Source of the DNA: Gottschalkiaceae bacterium SANA
Lineage (GTDB): Bacteria; Bacillota; Clostridia; Tissierellales; GPF-1
DNA length: 64,000 nt
Reading direction: 5' to 3'
Assembly: GCA_036323355.1 (NCBI GenBank)
Contig: AP028876.1
Coordinates: 2,852,001-2,916,000, forward strand
In this document: positions 1-8,069 of the stretch, in pieces
Numbering within the stretch: the first letter of the stretch is position 1
Layout: each line of letters begins with the position of its first letter
Position numbers and translations under genes: made by a program
The notes under the pieces: generated by a model
Database searches by the model: none
What the model was told of the DNA's origin: nothing
What the model saw: the letters and a program-made list of their open reading frames with translations, nothing else

Positions 1-291
1 AAAGTACGTTGTATGCTTTCTAAATTAATGCTGTCAGGGTCCAACGTGCTGGTTCTAGACGAACCAACCAACCATTTAGACTTGGAGTCGATTCAAGCCT
101 TAAATAATGGTCTGGTGGCCTTCAAGGGCACCATGCTCTTCACCTCTCATGACCATAAGTTCAATCAGACAATTGCTAGCCGTGTAATCGCCTTAACGCC
201 TAATGGAATTGTGGATCAGGTCAGCACATTCGATGATTTCTTTGAAAATGAAACGATTCAAGCAAGAATCACTGAATTGAATCAAGCATAA
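1..291 (+). CDS. ABC-F family ATPase, C-terminal fragment
   Basis: C-terminal end of a soluble ABC-F ATPase (duplicated ATPase proteins such as YbiT and Uup that act on the ribosome and have no membrane domain). The frame is open to the window edge and reads KVRCMLSKLML before the Walker B segment VLVLDEPTNHLDL, followed by the switch histidine in FTSHDHKF. These are signature, Walker B and H-loop elements of the second nucleotide-binding domain. The rest of the gene lies to the left of the window. No long C-terminal coiled coil follows, which fits the YbiT type better than Uup. A strong hairpin terminator begins just after the stop. Confidence 0.9.
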   Translation, partial: KVRCMLSKLMLSGSNVLVLDEPTNHLDLESIQALNNGLVAFKGTMLFTSHDHKFNQTIASRVIALTPNGIVDQVSTFDDFFENETIQARITELNQA

Positions 292-332
292 AAAAAGTCC
301 TGAGAAAGTTTATTCTTTCTCAGGACTTTTTT
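291..332. terminator. Bidirectional terminator, ABC-F / FMN-barrel gene
   Basis: Perfect 12-bp stem (297-308 with 315-326) and a 6-nt loop, flanked by an A-tract on the left and a T-tract on the right. It can therefore terminate both the plus-strand ABC-F gene and the minus-strand gene ending at 335. Confidence 0.93.
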
Positions 333-334
333 GC

Positions 335-964
335 TTATCCCATAGGGAGAATTTTTACAACACGAACATAGATCGATCCAGGATATCCCTCATAGGTCTC
401 TTGAAGACGTTCAATTTCCGCAAGGTCGGAAATTCGCTCAACCACAAGGCGCGCCCCACGGTACTTCGTTGCTTCATACGGCGACTCGATTGTAGGATCG
501 TGAACCAAAACGGTAATAACAGCCCAATCCCTTTCCATTAAATTATCTGCAGTTTGATTGTCTGCCAAACCAAAGGATAAAATCCCTTCTTCCACAAATC
601 CAGGAATCACAAAGGACGAATTTGGCGAATGATCACGATTGATTGTGGATACCACTGTCGCTGCTTCAAAGTTTCCAATCGCAGACCACAGTTCCTCACC
701 AGTCAAGGACTGATGCTCATAATAATAAGCACCCGATGCATGAGAGATTGTATCGATTTCTGGTGGTCCAGGCTCTTTCGCACCTTGTGCTGCACGTCCG
801 TCAGCCTTTTGCTCAGTTTCTGGCGTTGAAAGCTCAGCCGGGGTTTTCCCGTAGCCAGCACCTGCACCGCCCTTATTGCTCTGAGCAAAGCCAACAACAC
901 CCACAAGGGTTACGATCATCACAATAAGTAAACACCATGTGAAAATTTGTTTCCTTTTTTCCAT
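335..964 (-). CDS. Membrane-anchored pyridoxamine-phosphate-oxidase-like (FMN split barrel) protein
   Basis: About 209 residues. The N-terminus has a basic stretch followed by a hydrophobic segment (WCLLIVMIVTLVGVVGF), so the protein is probably anchored with its bulk outside. A low-complexity Gly/Pro/Glu linker leads to a C-terminal domain of about 120 residues resembling the pyridoxamine 5-phosphate oxidase-related FMN-binding barrel (ELWSAIGNFEAATVVSTIN, then SFGLADNQTADNLM). The substrate is unknown. ATG at 964 was chosen because GTGAGG precedes it at normal spacing. A TTG at 1012 would add 16 residues but lies only 3 nt from a perfect GGAGGTGAT. The gene follows a c-di-GMP-I-type riboswitch with its own terminator, so expression probably responds to c-di-GMP. 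Family assignment is from sequence pattern only. Confidence 0.7.
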   Translation of the reverse strand: MEKRKQIFTWCLLIVMIVTLVGVVGFAQSNKGGAGAGYGKTPAELSTPETEQKADGRAAQGAKEPGPPEIDTISHASGAYYYEHQSLTGEELWSAIGNFEAATVVSTINRDHSPNSSFVIPGFVEEGILSFGLADNQTADNLMERDWAVITVLVHDPTIESPYEATKYRGARLVVERISDLAEIERLQETYEGYPGSIYVRVVKILPMG

Positions 965-1021
965 TTGTACCTCACTTTCTATTCTTGACCCCGATACGCT
1001 GCTTTGATCCAATCACCTCCA

Positions 1022-1125
1022 ATAAAAAAGACCGCACAAGTTCCCTGTGCAGCCAGCCCTTCTTTCCATAAAGATGCCTTGCTTTGCGTCCTATCCTCAC
1101 AAATAGTTTGCCAATTCCATTTGTT
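1022..1125 (-). ncRNA. c-di-GMP-I (GEMM) riboswitch with expression-platform terminator
   Basis: On the minus strand the leader carries GGCAAAC (1112-1106), a 6-bp stem closed by a GTGA GNRA tetraloop (1106-1091), then GACGCAAAGC (1090-1081). These are the hallmark conserved blocks of the GEMM c-di-GMP-I aptamer. A second helix (TCTTT/AAAGA) and a CTGGCTGC segment follow, which would form the other arm. The leader ends in a 9-bp terminator stem (1054-1046 with 1038-1030) and six Ts (1029-1024), immediately before a perfect GGAGGTGAT. This is the layout of a transcription-termination riboswitch. On or off sense was not determined. Confidence 0.82.
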
Positions 1126-1276
1126 AGTAACTTACCCAATCTTTTCACTATTCATGCAAAAAAAAGTAACAATTTCATAAAATATAACTTATATTTTCTA
1201 ATTATTCCTATATTTTACAACTCTTGATTAGCTTATTTTTTTGGAATGTATTTCTCATCCTTGGTATTCAAGATAT

Positions 1277-1311
1277 AAAAATACCAGGGATTCAACTCGC
1301 TGAATCCCTGG
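1277..1311 (-). terminator. Terminator of the BMC operon
   Basis: Perfect 11-bp inverted repeat (1284-1294 with 1301-1311) and a 6-nt loop. On the minus strand it is followed by TATTTTTAT, just past the last BMC gene stop at 1316. Confidence 0.9.
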
Positions 1312-1315
1312 TTGT

Positions 1316-1858
1316 CTACATTTGCTCAAGAAGCGCCTTGCTCGGTTTAGCGATCACATAGGCTGATACCCCAAAGTCTTGATACATCTCATGCTGCCGA
1401 ATCGAGTCAACCGCTTGATTTACCGATGCTGTTTCTCCCGTAAAAGTTAGAAGTACTTTCCCGGCATTACCAACACTTCTTCTTATATTCATCAGCTCTA
1501 CGCGGCCTCCCTTGGCAGCTAAATCTGCCAGTCGAATGCCCGCGACCAAGTTTTTGGTTTCAATGATCCCCAAACTTTTCACTTCGCCTTGATAAGGAGT
1601 AAGGGTCATCGACTCAATTACACAATCAGATAGCTTGTAAACTTCATCCTTTGCAATCATGCGTTCTCTCGCAATCTGTGCGCCCGTTTTCGCTGCGGCT
1701 GAAACCGCAGCGGATTCGCCAGTAAAGAGGATGAAAAACCATCCCGGACAAATCGGCTTTGCTTCTAACAAATCAACGGGTGCCGCCTTTGCAATGGCAT
1801 CTGCTACCACAAGACCCAGTCCCATATCCTTTAATTCCATAAATCCGATTGCCTTCAT
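1316..1858 (-). CDS. pduT: PduT-type tandem-BMC shell protein (second copy)
   Basis: 180-residue shell protein with two BMC domains in tandem (about 1-90 and 92-180), the BMC-T type that forms pseudohexameric trimers. Cys37 in the loop AKPICPGWF matches the pore cysteine that binds a [4Fe-4S] cluster in Salmonella PduT (Cys38 there). The second domain starts at VKSLGIIETKNLVAG. It is the last gene of the operon, 18 bp after another PduT-type gene with the same cysteine, and is followed by a strong terminator. The two copies are clearly diverged, so this is not a recent duplication. The expected role is electron transfer across the shell, probably with PduS. That role is inferred from the family. 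Confidence 0.88.
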   Translation of the reverse strand: MKAIGFMELKDMGLGLVVADAIAKAAPVDLLEAKPICPGWFFILFTGESAAVSAAAKTGAQIARERMIAKDEVYKLSDCVIESMTLTPYQGEVKSLGIIETKNLVAGIRLADLAAKGGRVELMNIRRSVGNAGKVLLTFTGETASVNQAVDSIRQHEMYQDFGVSAYVIAKPSKALLEQM

Positions 1859-1876
1859 CAGCTCTCCCTTCCGCTC

Positions 1877-2425
1877 CTATAACAAGGAGTCGATCAACGC
1901 CTTATTTGGTGAGGAGATTGTTGTCGCATAAAGAATCTCACCCGTCATTTTATACTCGTTCAAGCAGGCTTGCACCGCCGCCTTGACCGCAGAAATTTCG
2001 CCTGAGAAAAGGGCAAATCCTTTTCCACCAAGACCTCTTGCAATCCGAATTTCAATGAGATCAACCTTGGATGCTTTCGCCGCCGCATCCCCTACCATGA
2101 CTGCCGTGACTGCCGACATGGTTTCAACCACACCAAGAGCAGAAACAGAACCAATTTCACAGGTTGCCGTCAATGCACTCATCACACTTTCATGGACATT
2201 TGACAATACATAAGCGTCGATCAAAAAGAAATCGCCAATCCGTTCGCCCACCGCAATCGATGTTTTCACAGCAGAAAGTTCGCCAGTTATGATCGTGATA
2301 TATTTTCCAGGGCAGAGGGCTGTCGCCAGTACCAACTCAACATTGGCTGACTTCAAGATCTCATCGGTTGTCTCCATGCCTTTTGCGATACTCTTAAATT
2401 CCAATAATCCGATGGTTCGTTTCAT
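1877..2425 (-). CDS. pduT: PduT-type tandem-BMC shell protein
   Basis: 182-residue tandem-BMC (BMC-T) protein. The first domain begins RTIGLLEFKSIAKGM and the second SALGVVETMSAVTAV. Cys38 in ATALCPGKYITI sits exactly where Salmonella PduT carries its cluster-binding cysteine at the trimer three-fold pore. The start codon overlaps the pduS stop by 4 bp (ATGA), implying translational coupling. It probably binds PduS and forms an electron conduit. Having two Cys-bearing BMC-T proteins in one operon is unusual compared with the single pduT of the Salmonella locus. Confidence 0.9.
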   Translation of the reverse strand: MKRTIGLLEFKSIAKGMETTDEILKSANVELVLATALCPGKYITIITGELSAVKTSIAVGERIGDFFLIDAYVLSNVHESVMSALTATCEIGSVSALGVVETMSAVTAVMVGDAAAKASKVDLIEIRIARGLGGKGFALFSGEISAVKAAVQACLNEYKMTGEILYATTISSPNKALIDSLL

Positions 2426-3774
2426 TGATCCATCCCCCCTTGCCTTTCATTTCGAATCAAAACCGAATCCTTGTCAAGTTCAATAACCTTTCCGCTAATG
2501 CTAGCGTGAACATTGGATCCCAATTTTCCCTCTGGAATCTTTGCAATCAAGTCACCTTTTTTCACGAGGTCACCCGCAGCAATAATCGGAAGTGATGGAG
2601 CACCAATCCCTTGAGAAAAGGAAATTTGAACATCTTCCACGGCCTCCGGATTCTCCCGCAGTGGAGCCGGTACATCATAAATCCGAAGTCCAAGGTTTGC
2701 AATCAAACGATGGGTCGGATAATTGCGATAGTCGCGAAAGGCTCTCGCCGTTTCTGGCGCCTTGTGATGAGAGTTCTTAATACCCATTTCACGCAATTGA
2801 CCCTTCAAAGAAATATTGAGTTTCCATGGTTGCAAATTCATGATACAAGCAATCTCACAGAGTCCGCACTCACAGCAAAGATAAGCTTCATCCAAGCTAG
2901 CAGTCGCATCCCCTAGGGATTGATAGGATGCCATTCGCATCAATTTTGCTGGGTGCAGATCATGGCCCAATTGATAACGTGGGCAAACATCTGTACAAAG
3001 ATTACAATGACAACATGCTGTCTTCGCTTCCTTCAGCATCTGAGAAATTTTCTTTTCCTTTGCCTGAATACGCACGTGATCAGCCGGTAAGACGATATAG
3101 CCCTTTGAGGCTTTTTTCACCCTGACCAACTGCGGGTCTTCAATGAGTTTTCCCATCATAGGACCCCCGTCAATCACTGCGTACGGTTCCGTCGTTACAC
3201 CGCCAGCCCATTTGATCAAGGTTGCAAGGGATGTGCCTACGGGTACCGCATAGGTTCCAGGACTGTCTACTTCCCCGGTAATCGTCACATAAGTATCTGT
3301 CACCGGTTTTCCGTCAAAAGCGTTAGCAAGGTTCAAAAGGGTTTCCACATTGACAACAACCACACCCACCTGCAAGGGGATTCCGCCCTCGGGCACGACT
3401 TTGCCAACGGTCTCGTAAACCAAAAATTGCTCATCACCTGCCGGATAGACATTCGGCATGGCCTGAACACTTATCCGTGGAAATGCTTGAACTGCAGCGT
3501 TCAAGGCATCAATCGCTCCATGGTATTTCTCCTTTAAGCCAAAGATTCCTTTCTTTGCTCCGATGGCTTCCACCCATTGATCTAGGGTTTTCACCAAAAT
3601 AGTCGCATCACGCTCCATCAATTGCTGATCTACCCGCAAAAGGGGCTCACATTCCGCACCGTTTACCACCAGATATTCCGCTTCCGCGTTCAGTTTGACA
3701 TGTGTAGGAAAGCCGGCGCCTCCGGCGCCGACAATCCCCGCATCTTGAACTAGTTGAATCCAGTCATTCTTCAT
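2422..3774 (-). CDS. pduS: PduS-type cobalamin reductase / RnfC-like iron-sulfur flavoprotein
   Basis: 450 residues. The N-terminus (GIVGAGGAGFPTHVKL, then VVNGAECEPLL) is the RnfC/NuoF-like glycine-rich FMN/NADH-binding region. An SLBB-like segment follows (about 165-230), then two [4Fe-4S] motifs of CxxCxxCxxxC type: CCHCNLCTDVCP near 254-265 and CCECGLCEIAC near 298-310. The C-terminal 80 residues resemble the RnfC hybrid biotinyl-like motif region. In Salmonella PduS reduces cob(III)alamin for PduO and binds PduT. Here it lies between pduP and two pduT copies. ATG at 3774 has AGGAG at good spacing. Confidence 0.93.
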   Translation of the reverse strand: MKNDWIQLVQDAGIVGAGGAGFPTHVKLNAEAEYLVVNGAECEPLLRVDQQLMERDATILVKTLDQWVEAIGAKKGIFGLKEKYHGAIDALNAAVQAFPRISVQAMPNVYPAGDEQFLVYETVGKVVPEGGIPLQVGVVVVNVETLLNLANAFDGKPVTDTYVTITGEVDSPGTYAVPVGTSLATLIKWAGGVTTEPYAVIDGGPMMGKLIEDPQLVRVKKASKGYIVLPADHVRIQAKEKKISQMLKEAKTACCHCNLCTDVCPRYQLGHDLHPAKLMRMASYQSLGDATASLDEAYLCCECGLCEIACIMNLQPWKLNISLKGQLREMGIKNSHHKAPETARAFRDYRNYPTHRLIANLGLRIYDVPAPLRENPEAVEDVQISFSQGIGAPSLPIIAAGDLVKKGDLIAKIPEGKLGSNVHASISGKVIELDKDSVLIRNERQGGMDQ

Positions 3775-3783
3775 GATTGACTC

Positions 3784-5190
3784 CTATCGGATGGCAAAGC
3801 CATCAACCAAAACACATCGTCGTTTCCGCGTAAAGGCACTGGCACTCGTCAAGCCTTCACCCGTTGGACCCGCAATGGTAAATGTGGTGTAGCCTTCTCC
3901 GCCAACGCCAATTCCCGCATAGGAAGGTCCATTTTTCACGAAGATGGTCGTCTGGATCACCCGTGCAAATTCCGTTAAGGTATCAATGTTCTTTGAGTGA
4001 ATCATGGCAGTATGGCGAAGACCACGCTCCAATTTCACCCCAAGCTTCATCGCTTCCCCTACATCACCTACTCGAATAATCGGCAGAATCGGCATCATCA
4101 ATTCCTCTTCTGCAAAGACATGGTTGCCAGGCGTTTCGCAGATAATCGCTCGAATCTCTTCGCCCGCGTCAATTCCGATTGCCTTAAGAATAACATGCGC
4201 ATCTTTTCCGATAAAGGCCTTGTTTGGCGCTCCCGTTTCGGTCACCACTAGATCACGCAAGCGTGTGATCGTTTCACGATCTTCAAGTAAATACGCACCA
4301 TGTTTTTGCATTTGGAAAATCAGATAATCCGCAACTTGATCCACCACAATGCATTCCTTTTCAGCAATGCATGGCAGGTTGTTGTCAAAACTGCAGCCAT
4401 CAATAATGTCCTTGGCGGCTTTCTCAATATCCGCAGTTTCATCGACAATTACCGGTGGATTTCCAGCTCCTGCGCCAATTGCCTTTTTCCCTGAGGAAAG
4501 TACAGCTTTAACAACGCCAGGTCCACCCGTTGCACAAAGCATAGAAACAAGCGGATGTTTCATCATTCGACCGACAGCTTCCATACTCGGTTCTGCCACC
4601 GTAACAACCAGATTTTCGGGAGCCCCAATTTTAATCAAAGCTTCGTTGATCCAGACAACAGTATCGATACTGATGCTTTTTGCACCAGGATGCGGACTAA
4701 ATACAACAGCATTGCCAGCTGCCAACATACCAATGCTGTTACACATAATCGTTTCCGTTGGATTTGTCGATGGGGTAATTGCACCGATCACGCCAAAGGG
4801 AGCAAACTCCAAAAGGGTTAATCCGCGATCCCCAGTAAAAACGCCGGATTGCAGATCTTCCACCCCCGGTGTCTTGTCCAATACCAATTGATTTTTAATC
4901 ACTTTCTGCGCATAGTTGCCCATACCTGTTTCTTCTACAACCCTGCGAGCCATCTCTTCAACCTTGTCTTGCAGATACGCTTTAATCGCATCGATAAATT
5001 TCTGTCGGTCTGCCAAGGTATATTCAAAGTAGGCTTTTTGGGCCTTGTATGCCGCTTCCACAGCCTCGTCCATACTCTGGAAAATTCCTGGTCGATCAAT
5101 TGGATTGCTGATTTGATCGGGTGCCTGATCCAATTGTTGAATGACCATTTTTGTGATTTGTTCAATCTCTTTTAATGTTGGTTCCATCAT
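3784..5190 (-). CDS. pduP: CoA-acylating aldehyde dehydrogenase PduP
   Basis: About 468 residues. Converts the aldehyde from the dehydratase to acyl-CoA with NAD+. Family landmarks are the catalytic cysteine in NNLPCIAEKE, the GAGAGNPPVIVDE segment and a C-terminal CVLVDGFAIR. The first 20 residues (TLKEIEQITKMVIQQLDQ) form an amphipathic helix typical of BMC encapsulation peptides. The start is ATG 5190 or the adjacent ATG 5187, both served by AGGAG. A further upstream ATG at 5235 lies deep within pduO and has no good ribosome site. The coding sequence overlaps the end of pduO by about 29 bp. Confidence 0.95.
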   Translation of the reverse strand: MMEPTLKEIEQITKMVIQQLDQAPDQISNPIDRPGIFQSMDEAVEAAYKAQKAYFEYTLADRQKFIDAIKAYLQDKVEEMARRVVEETGMGNYAQKVIKNQLVLDKTPGVEDLQSGVFTGDRGLTLLEFAPFGVIGAITPSTNPTETIMCNSIGMLAAGNAVVFSPHPGAKSISIDTVVWINEALIKIGAPENLVVTVAEPSMEAVGRMMKHPLVSMLCATGGPGVVKAVLSSGKKAIGAGAGNPPVIVDETADIEKAAKDIIDGCSFDNNLPCIAEKECIVVDQVADYLIFQMQKHGAYLLEDRETITRLRDLVVTETGAPNKAFIGKDAHVILKAIGIDAGEEIRAIICETPGNHVFAEEELMMPILPIIRVGDVGEAMKLGVKLERGLRHTAMIHSKNIDTLTEFARVIQTTIFVKNGPSYAGIGVGGEGYTTFTIAGPTGEGLTSASAFTRKRRCVLVDGFAIR

Positions 5191-6172
5191 TTGTGCTCCT
5201 TTCCCCCACGATACGCGAAAGCGCTGTTTTTGCAATCGCTATGTCCTCTTCTACGGTTCCACCGCTGACACCCAAGGCGCCGATCACGCGCTCATTGTGA
5301 AAGATCGGAATACCGCCTCCGAAGAGAACCAATTTCCCTGGGTGAGTGTTTTCAATTCCGTATAACATTGCGCCAGGTTGTGCCAGTTCGCCTACCGTTT
5401 CAGTCGGTAGACGAAGGGCTGCAGCCGTAAACGCCTTACCACGTGCAATGGCAATGCTAGCCAAAAGGGCTTGATCCATGCGCGCCTCTGCAACTGGGTT
5501 TCCACCTTCATCGCAGACAGATAAAACAAATTCTACTGGTGTCTCTCCAGCCGCTTCAATTCCGGCGGCAATGATCTCTTGGGCAAATGCCAGGGTCATT
5601 TTTTCCGGTACCCAAAGTCCAGCAGCAAGAGCCTTTGCAGCAATCGATTCAATCTGATCCCATTGATCCACCATCCTAGCCAAGGTAAAACAATAATCCG
5701 AGACTCGGTTAAAGTATTGCAAAAGAATAGGACGAATCGTTTGCTGGTCCGACAGAGCAATCAACCGTCGCTCACATCTGCGTAAAATCGTTCGCGCCTG
5801 ATGAAGGTAGGCTGATGAAAGATTTTCACCAGGATGCACAAATGCCCGAAGGGGTGCCAAGTATCGATCATACTCGTCAATCCAACCTTCCAGCCGTTTC
5901 ACATCTTTATCTTCAACTTTTTGAATCAGCCGATTTCTCCCCTTTTCATCACTGGCAACTTCCGCGCCCGCTAAAAAAAGATCTTCTTGAATGGCATCCA
6001 ACTGCGCTTTCATCGATACTTGTGAAATCGATGCCTTTGCAATTCCTAAAACCGAACTGCCTTCATCGATTGTCCCATAGGTTTCAACCAATAAATCTGC
6101 CTTTCCGATCCGAGAACCGCCAAACAAACCCGTAGAACCAGCGTCTCCGGTTTTCGTATACACTTTTGACAT
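5162..6172 (-). CDS. pduO: PduO: ATP:cob(I)alamin adenosyltransferase fused to HbpS/GlcG-like domain
   Basis: 336 residues in two domains. Residues 1 to about 170 are a PduO-type adenosyltransferase (MSKVYTKTGDAGSTGLFGG with the ATP-binding N-terminus, and RTILRRCERRLI near 140), which makes adenosylcobalamin for the dehydratase. Residues about 190-330 are the C-terminal HbpS/GlcG-like domain (VSVCDEGGNPVAEARMD-like segment, LFGGGIPIFHNERVIGALG), which binds heme in other PduO proteins. The start at 6172 is preceded by AGGTGATGAT. A longer reading from 6328 adds 52 residues out of frame with the family and overlaps eutN. It lies 4 bp after eutN. Confidence 0.94.
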   Translation of the reverse strand: MSKVYTKTGDAGSTGLFGGSRIGKADLLVETYGTIDEGSSVLGIAKASISQVSMKAQLDAIQEDLFLAGAEVASDEKGRNRLIQKVEDKDVKRLEGWIDEYDRYLAPLRAFVHPGENLSSAYLHQARTILRRCERRLIALSDQQTIRPILLQYFNRVSDYCFTLARMVDQWDQIESIAAKALAAGLWVPEKMTLAFAQEIIAAGIEAAGETPVEFVLSVCDEGGNPVAEARMDQALLASIAIARGKAFTAAALRLPTETVGELAQPGAMLYGIENTHPGKLVLFGGGIPIFHNERVIGALGVSGGTVEEDIAIAKTALSRIVGERSTNDGTNIKRD

Positions 6173-6176
6173 ATCA

Positions 6177-6449
6177 TCACCTACCGTATACTTTGACTTC
6201 ATCCACGATGGCGACAACCGCATAATCAACGGGAGCCCCTTCTTGAATGGAAATTTTTCGTGCCGCAGAACCTCTGCAGGCCAAAACAACCTCACCATTG
6301 CCTGCCCCGATATTATCGATTGCGACAACCGTTTCTCCCTTTGGATCCCCTTCCGGGGTGAGCGGTGTCAGGATTAAAAACTTTTCTCCCACCAAGAGTT
6401 CATTCTTCGTTGTTGCAACAACATTTCCAATCACTTTTGCCAGGATCAT
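6177..6449 (-). CDS. pduN: EutN/CcmL-type BMC vertex protein (PduN)
   Basis: 90 residues. A small beta-barrel of the EutN/CcmL family that forms pentamers capping BMC vertices. It begins MILAKVIGNVVATTKN, continues with LVGEKFLILTPL and contains GAGNGEVVLACRGSAAR, all typical. ATG 6449 follows GGAGG and overlaps the preceding stop by 4 bp (ATGA). A reading from 6476 adds only nine untypical residues. It lies between the flavoprotein gene and pduO, the position of pduN in Salmonella. Confidence 0.94.
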   Translation of the reverse strand: MILAKVIGNVVATTKNELLVGEKFLILTPLTPEGDPKGETVVAIDNIGAGNGEVVLACRGSAARKISIQEGAPVDYAVVAIVDEVKVYGR

Positions 6450-7234
6450 TTCATCCCTCCATCCACCCAAATCCATGGGATTTGGTGTTTTTTTATTTCC
6501 TCTTCCGCCAAGGCGGTAAGGATCGATCCCTTGGGAATCTGTATTTGTTCTGTACCAGACAAATACGGAATGACATCTCCCCGGCTAATCACTCGCTTAT
6601 CAATCCGTGCAATTCGACACAACTCTGGCAAAGCTTCCACATGATCCGGTTGAGCCGTCACATAAGCTTGCTTGGGATTTGCCGATTTTGCAAAAATAAG
6701 ATCACGATAAAGCTCATCGCTTTTGCACCAACGAACCCCAAACGATTCCAGGGTATTGAATACACGTCGACTCATTTCCTTCATGGCTGCAGGCGCTTTT
6801 TCCCGCAAAGAAAAATCACAGGCATCCCGTGCAACCCAGACTTCCTTGCCTTGCGACAAGGCTGAACCGATCAAATAGCTTGCCGGAGTATCCCATATCA
6901 TTTTTGCGATCTTGCTTGCAGTCGTGACTGTCATCACAGGCACTAGAATTCGATTGTGTTCCATGGCAAAAGGCTTGACGGATTTAAAGTTGTTGTCCAT
7001 GGATTCAGCACCATCCGGCAGTAAATCCAAGGTTCCAATCTGTCGTGCAGCTTCCGTTACAACGATTTCCGTCTTCCACCCGCCGCGCTTCAAATTTTCA
7101 GCTGCGCGAATACCGGCAGCTCGTCCCATGGTACCACCTGTATAAAGCAAAAGTGCCTCTTTTTCCGACACGTCTTTCTGATCGATGCGCACCAGCACTT
7201 CTTCTACGATCCGATCGATCAACGTTTCTGTCAT
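6446..7234 (-). CDS. BMC-associated flavoprotein with N-terminal encapsulation-type helix
   Basis: 262 residues. After a short helix the protein has a Rossmann-like flavoprotein fold of the phosphopantothenoylcysteine-decarboxylase/dihydromethanopterin-reductase kind (ALLLYTGGTMGRAAGIRAAE near 28-47, LVPVMTVTTASKIA near 100, then SYLIGSALSQGKEVWVA). The reaction is unknown. The first 18 residues (TETLIDRIVEEVLVRI) are amphipathic and match the pattern of the pduB, pduD, pduE, pduL and pduP N-termini, so I infer it is lumen cargo. ATG 7234 follows GGAGG and overlaps the eutJ stop (ATGA). With eutJ it occupies the position of pduM. Confidence 0.72.
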   Translation of the reverse strand: MTETLIDRIVEEVLVRIDQKDVSEKEALLLYTGGTMGRAAGIRAAENLKRGGWKTEIVVTEAARQIGTLDLLPDGAESMDNNFKSVKPFAMEHNRILVPVMTVTTASKIAKMIWDTPASYLIGSALSQGKEVWVARDACDFSLREKAPAAMKEMSRRVFNTLESFGVRWCKSDELYRDLIFAKSANPKQAYVTAQPDHVEALPELCRIARIDKRVISRGDVIPYLSGTEQIQIPKGSILTALAEEEIKKHQIPWIWVDGGMK

Positions 7235-8064
7235 GGCGCCACCTCCTCCTTCATCCCCCAAGCAATTCCAATGGGTGTTACAAGCAAGGGGAATTTTGGT
7301 TTGATTACTGGAATTCCCAGTATCTTTTCAAAATCTTTTTCGAAATCTTCGAAAGTAGCAGCTCCGCCAACCACATAGACTTCCGACACACCCTGTCCTT
7401 CAATGGCTCTCTTAACAATGGTTGCCATCTTCTCAACAACAGGTCGTACCAAGGGATACAATTCCATCTCCTGTTGGCCGCTACGCTTTCGCACTTCCGC
7501 CTCTTCAAAAGAGATACCGTAATTACCGGCAATCACCAAACTCATGTGGGTGCCGCCAGTGGGTTCATCTTCCACCGCGACCACCTTCCCATCATGAAGA
7601 ATACTAATTCCAGTCGTCCCGCCGCCAACATCAACGACCGCACCTTCGGTGATTCCCAAAACAACAGCTGCCGCAGTTGGTTCATCCAATACCTGCGTCA
7701 CCTCAAATCCCGCAGATTCTACCACATTGGTGATTGCACGGGTGTCTCCTGGGGCAATTCCAGGCGGTATTGCTGTTGCAGCTTCCAACAATTCTCTTCC
7801 TAATTGACGCTCCACCTCTGCTTTTAATCGCTTCACAATGCCTACTGCGCCAATATAATCGACGACGATTCCATCTTTCACAACTGAAGCTGCTTCCGCT
7901 GCCCCTGCAATGGGAAGATTGTTTTCATCGACTACGGTAATTACAATATTTGCGGTTCCCAAGTCGACTCCAACCTTGATTTTTTTTGGCGCTTCTTTTT
8001 CATCCTCCGATTCAATTAATTCATGAAAGGAAGTCAAATATTCATTAATCCGCGTTAAATCCAT
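7231..8064 (-). CDS. eutJ: EutJ-like actin/Hsp70-fold chaperone
   Basis: 277 residues. An ASKHA-superfamily ATPase with phosphate-1 motif VGVDLGTANIVITVVD near 30-45, phosphate-2 AVVDVGGGTTGISI and adenosine motif VYVVGGAATF, matching EutJ of ethanolamine loci. EutJ proteins are thought to assist BMC enzymes or assembly; the exact job is unproven. ATG 8064 was chosen because AAGAGG lies 9 nt upstream. The ATG at 8073 has the ribosome site abutting it. It follows pduL closely and couples to the flavoprotein gene by an ATGA overlap. Confidence 0.85.
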   Translation of the reverse strand: MDLTRINEYLTSFHELIESEDEKEAPKKIKVGVDLGTANIVITVVDENNLPIAGAAEAASVVKDGIVVDYIGAVGIVKRLKAEVERQLGRELLEAATAIPPGIAPGDTRAITNVVESAGFEVTQVLDEPTAAAVVLGITEGAVVDVGGGTTGISILHDGKVVAVEDEPTGGTHMSLVIAGNYGISFEEAEVRKRSGQQEMELYPLVRPVVEKMATIVKRAIEGQGVSEVYVVGGAATFEDFEKDFEKILGIPVIKPKFPLLVTPIGIAWGMKEEVAP

Positions 8065-8069
8065 CGGTT

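Noticed and set aside
1012-1020. TTG start directly after the perfect GGAGGTGAT for the FMN-barrel gene
   Set aside because: Spacing of 3 nt is too short and the added residues are not signal-like; ATG 964 with its own site preferred, but not excluded.
4349-4891. 180-codon plus-strand frame opposite pduP
   Set aside because: Antisense shadow of a conserved enzyme; composition follows the codon pattern of pduP.
7045-7803. 252-codon plus-strand frame opposite eutJ and the flavoprotein gene
   Set aside because: Spans two genuine coupled genes on the other strand; no ribosome site or domain.
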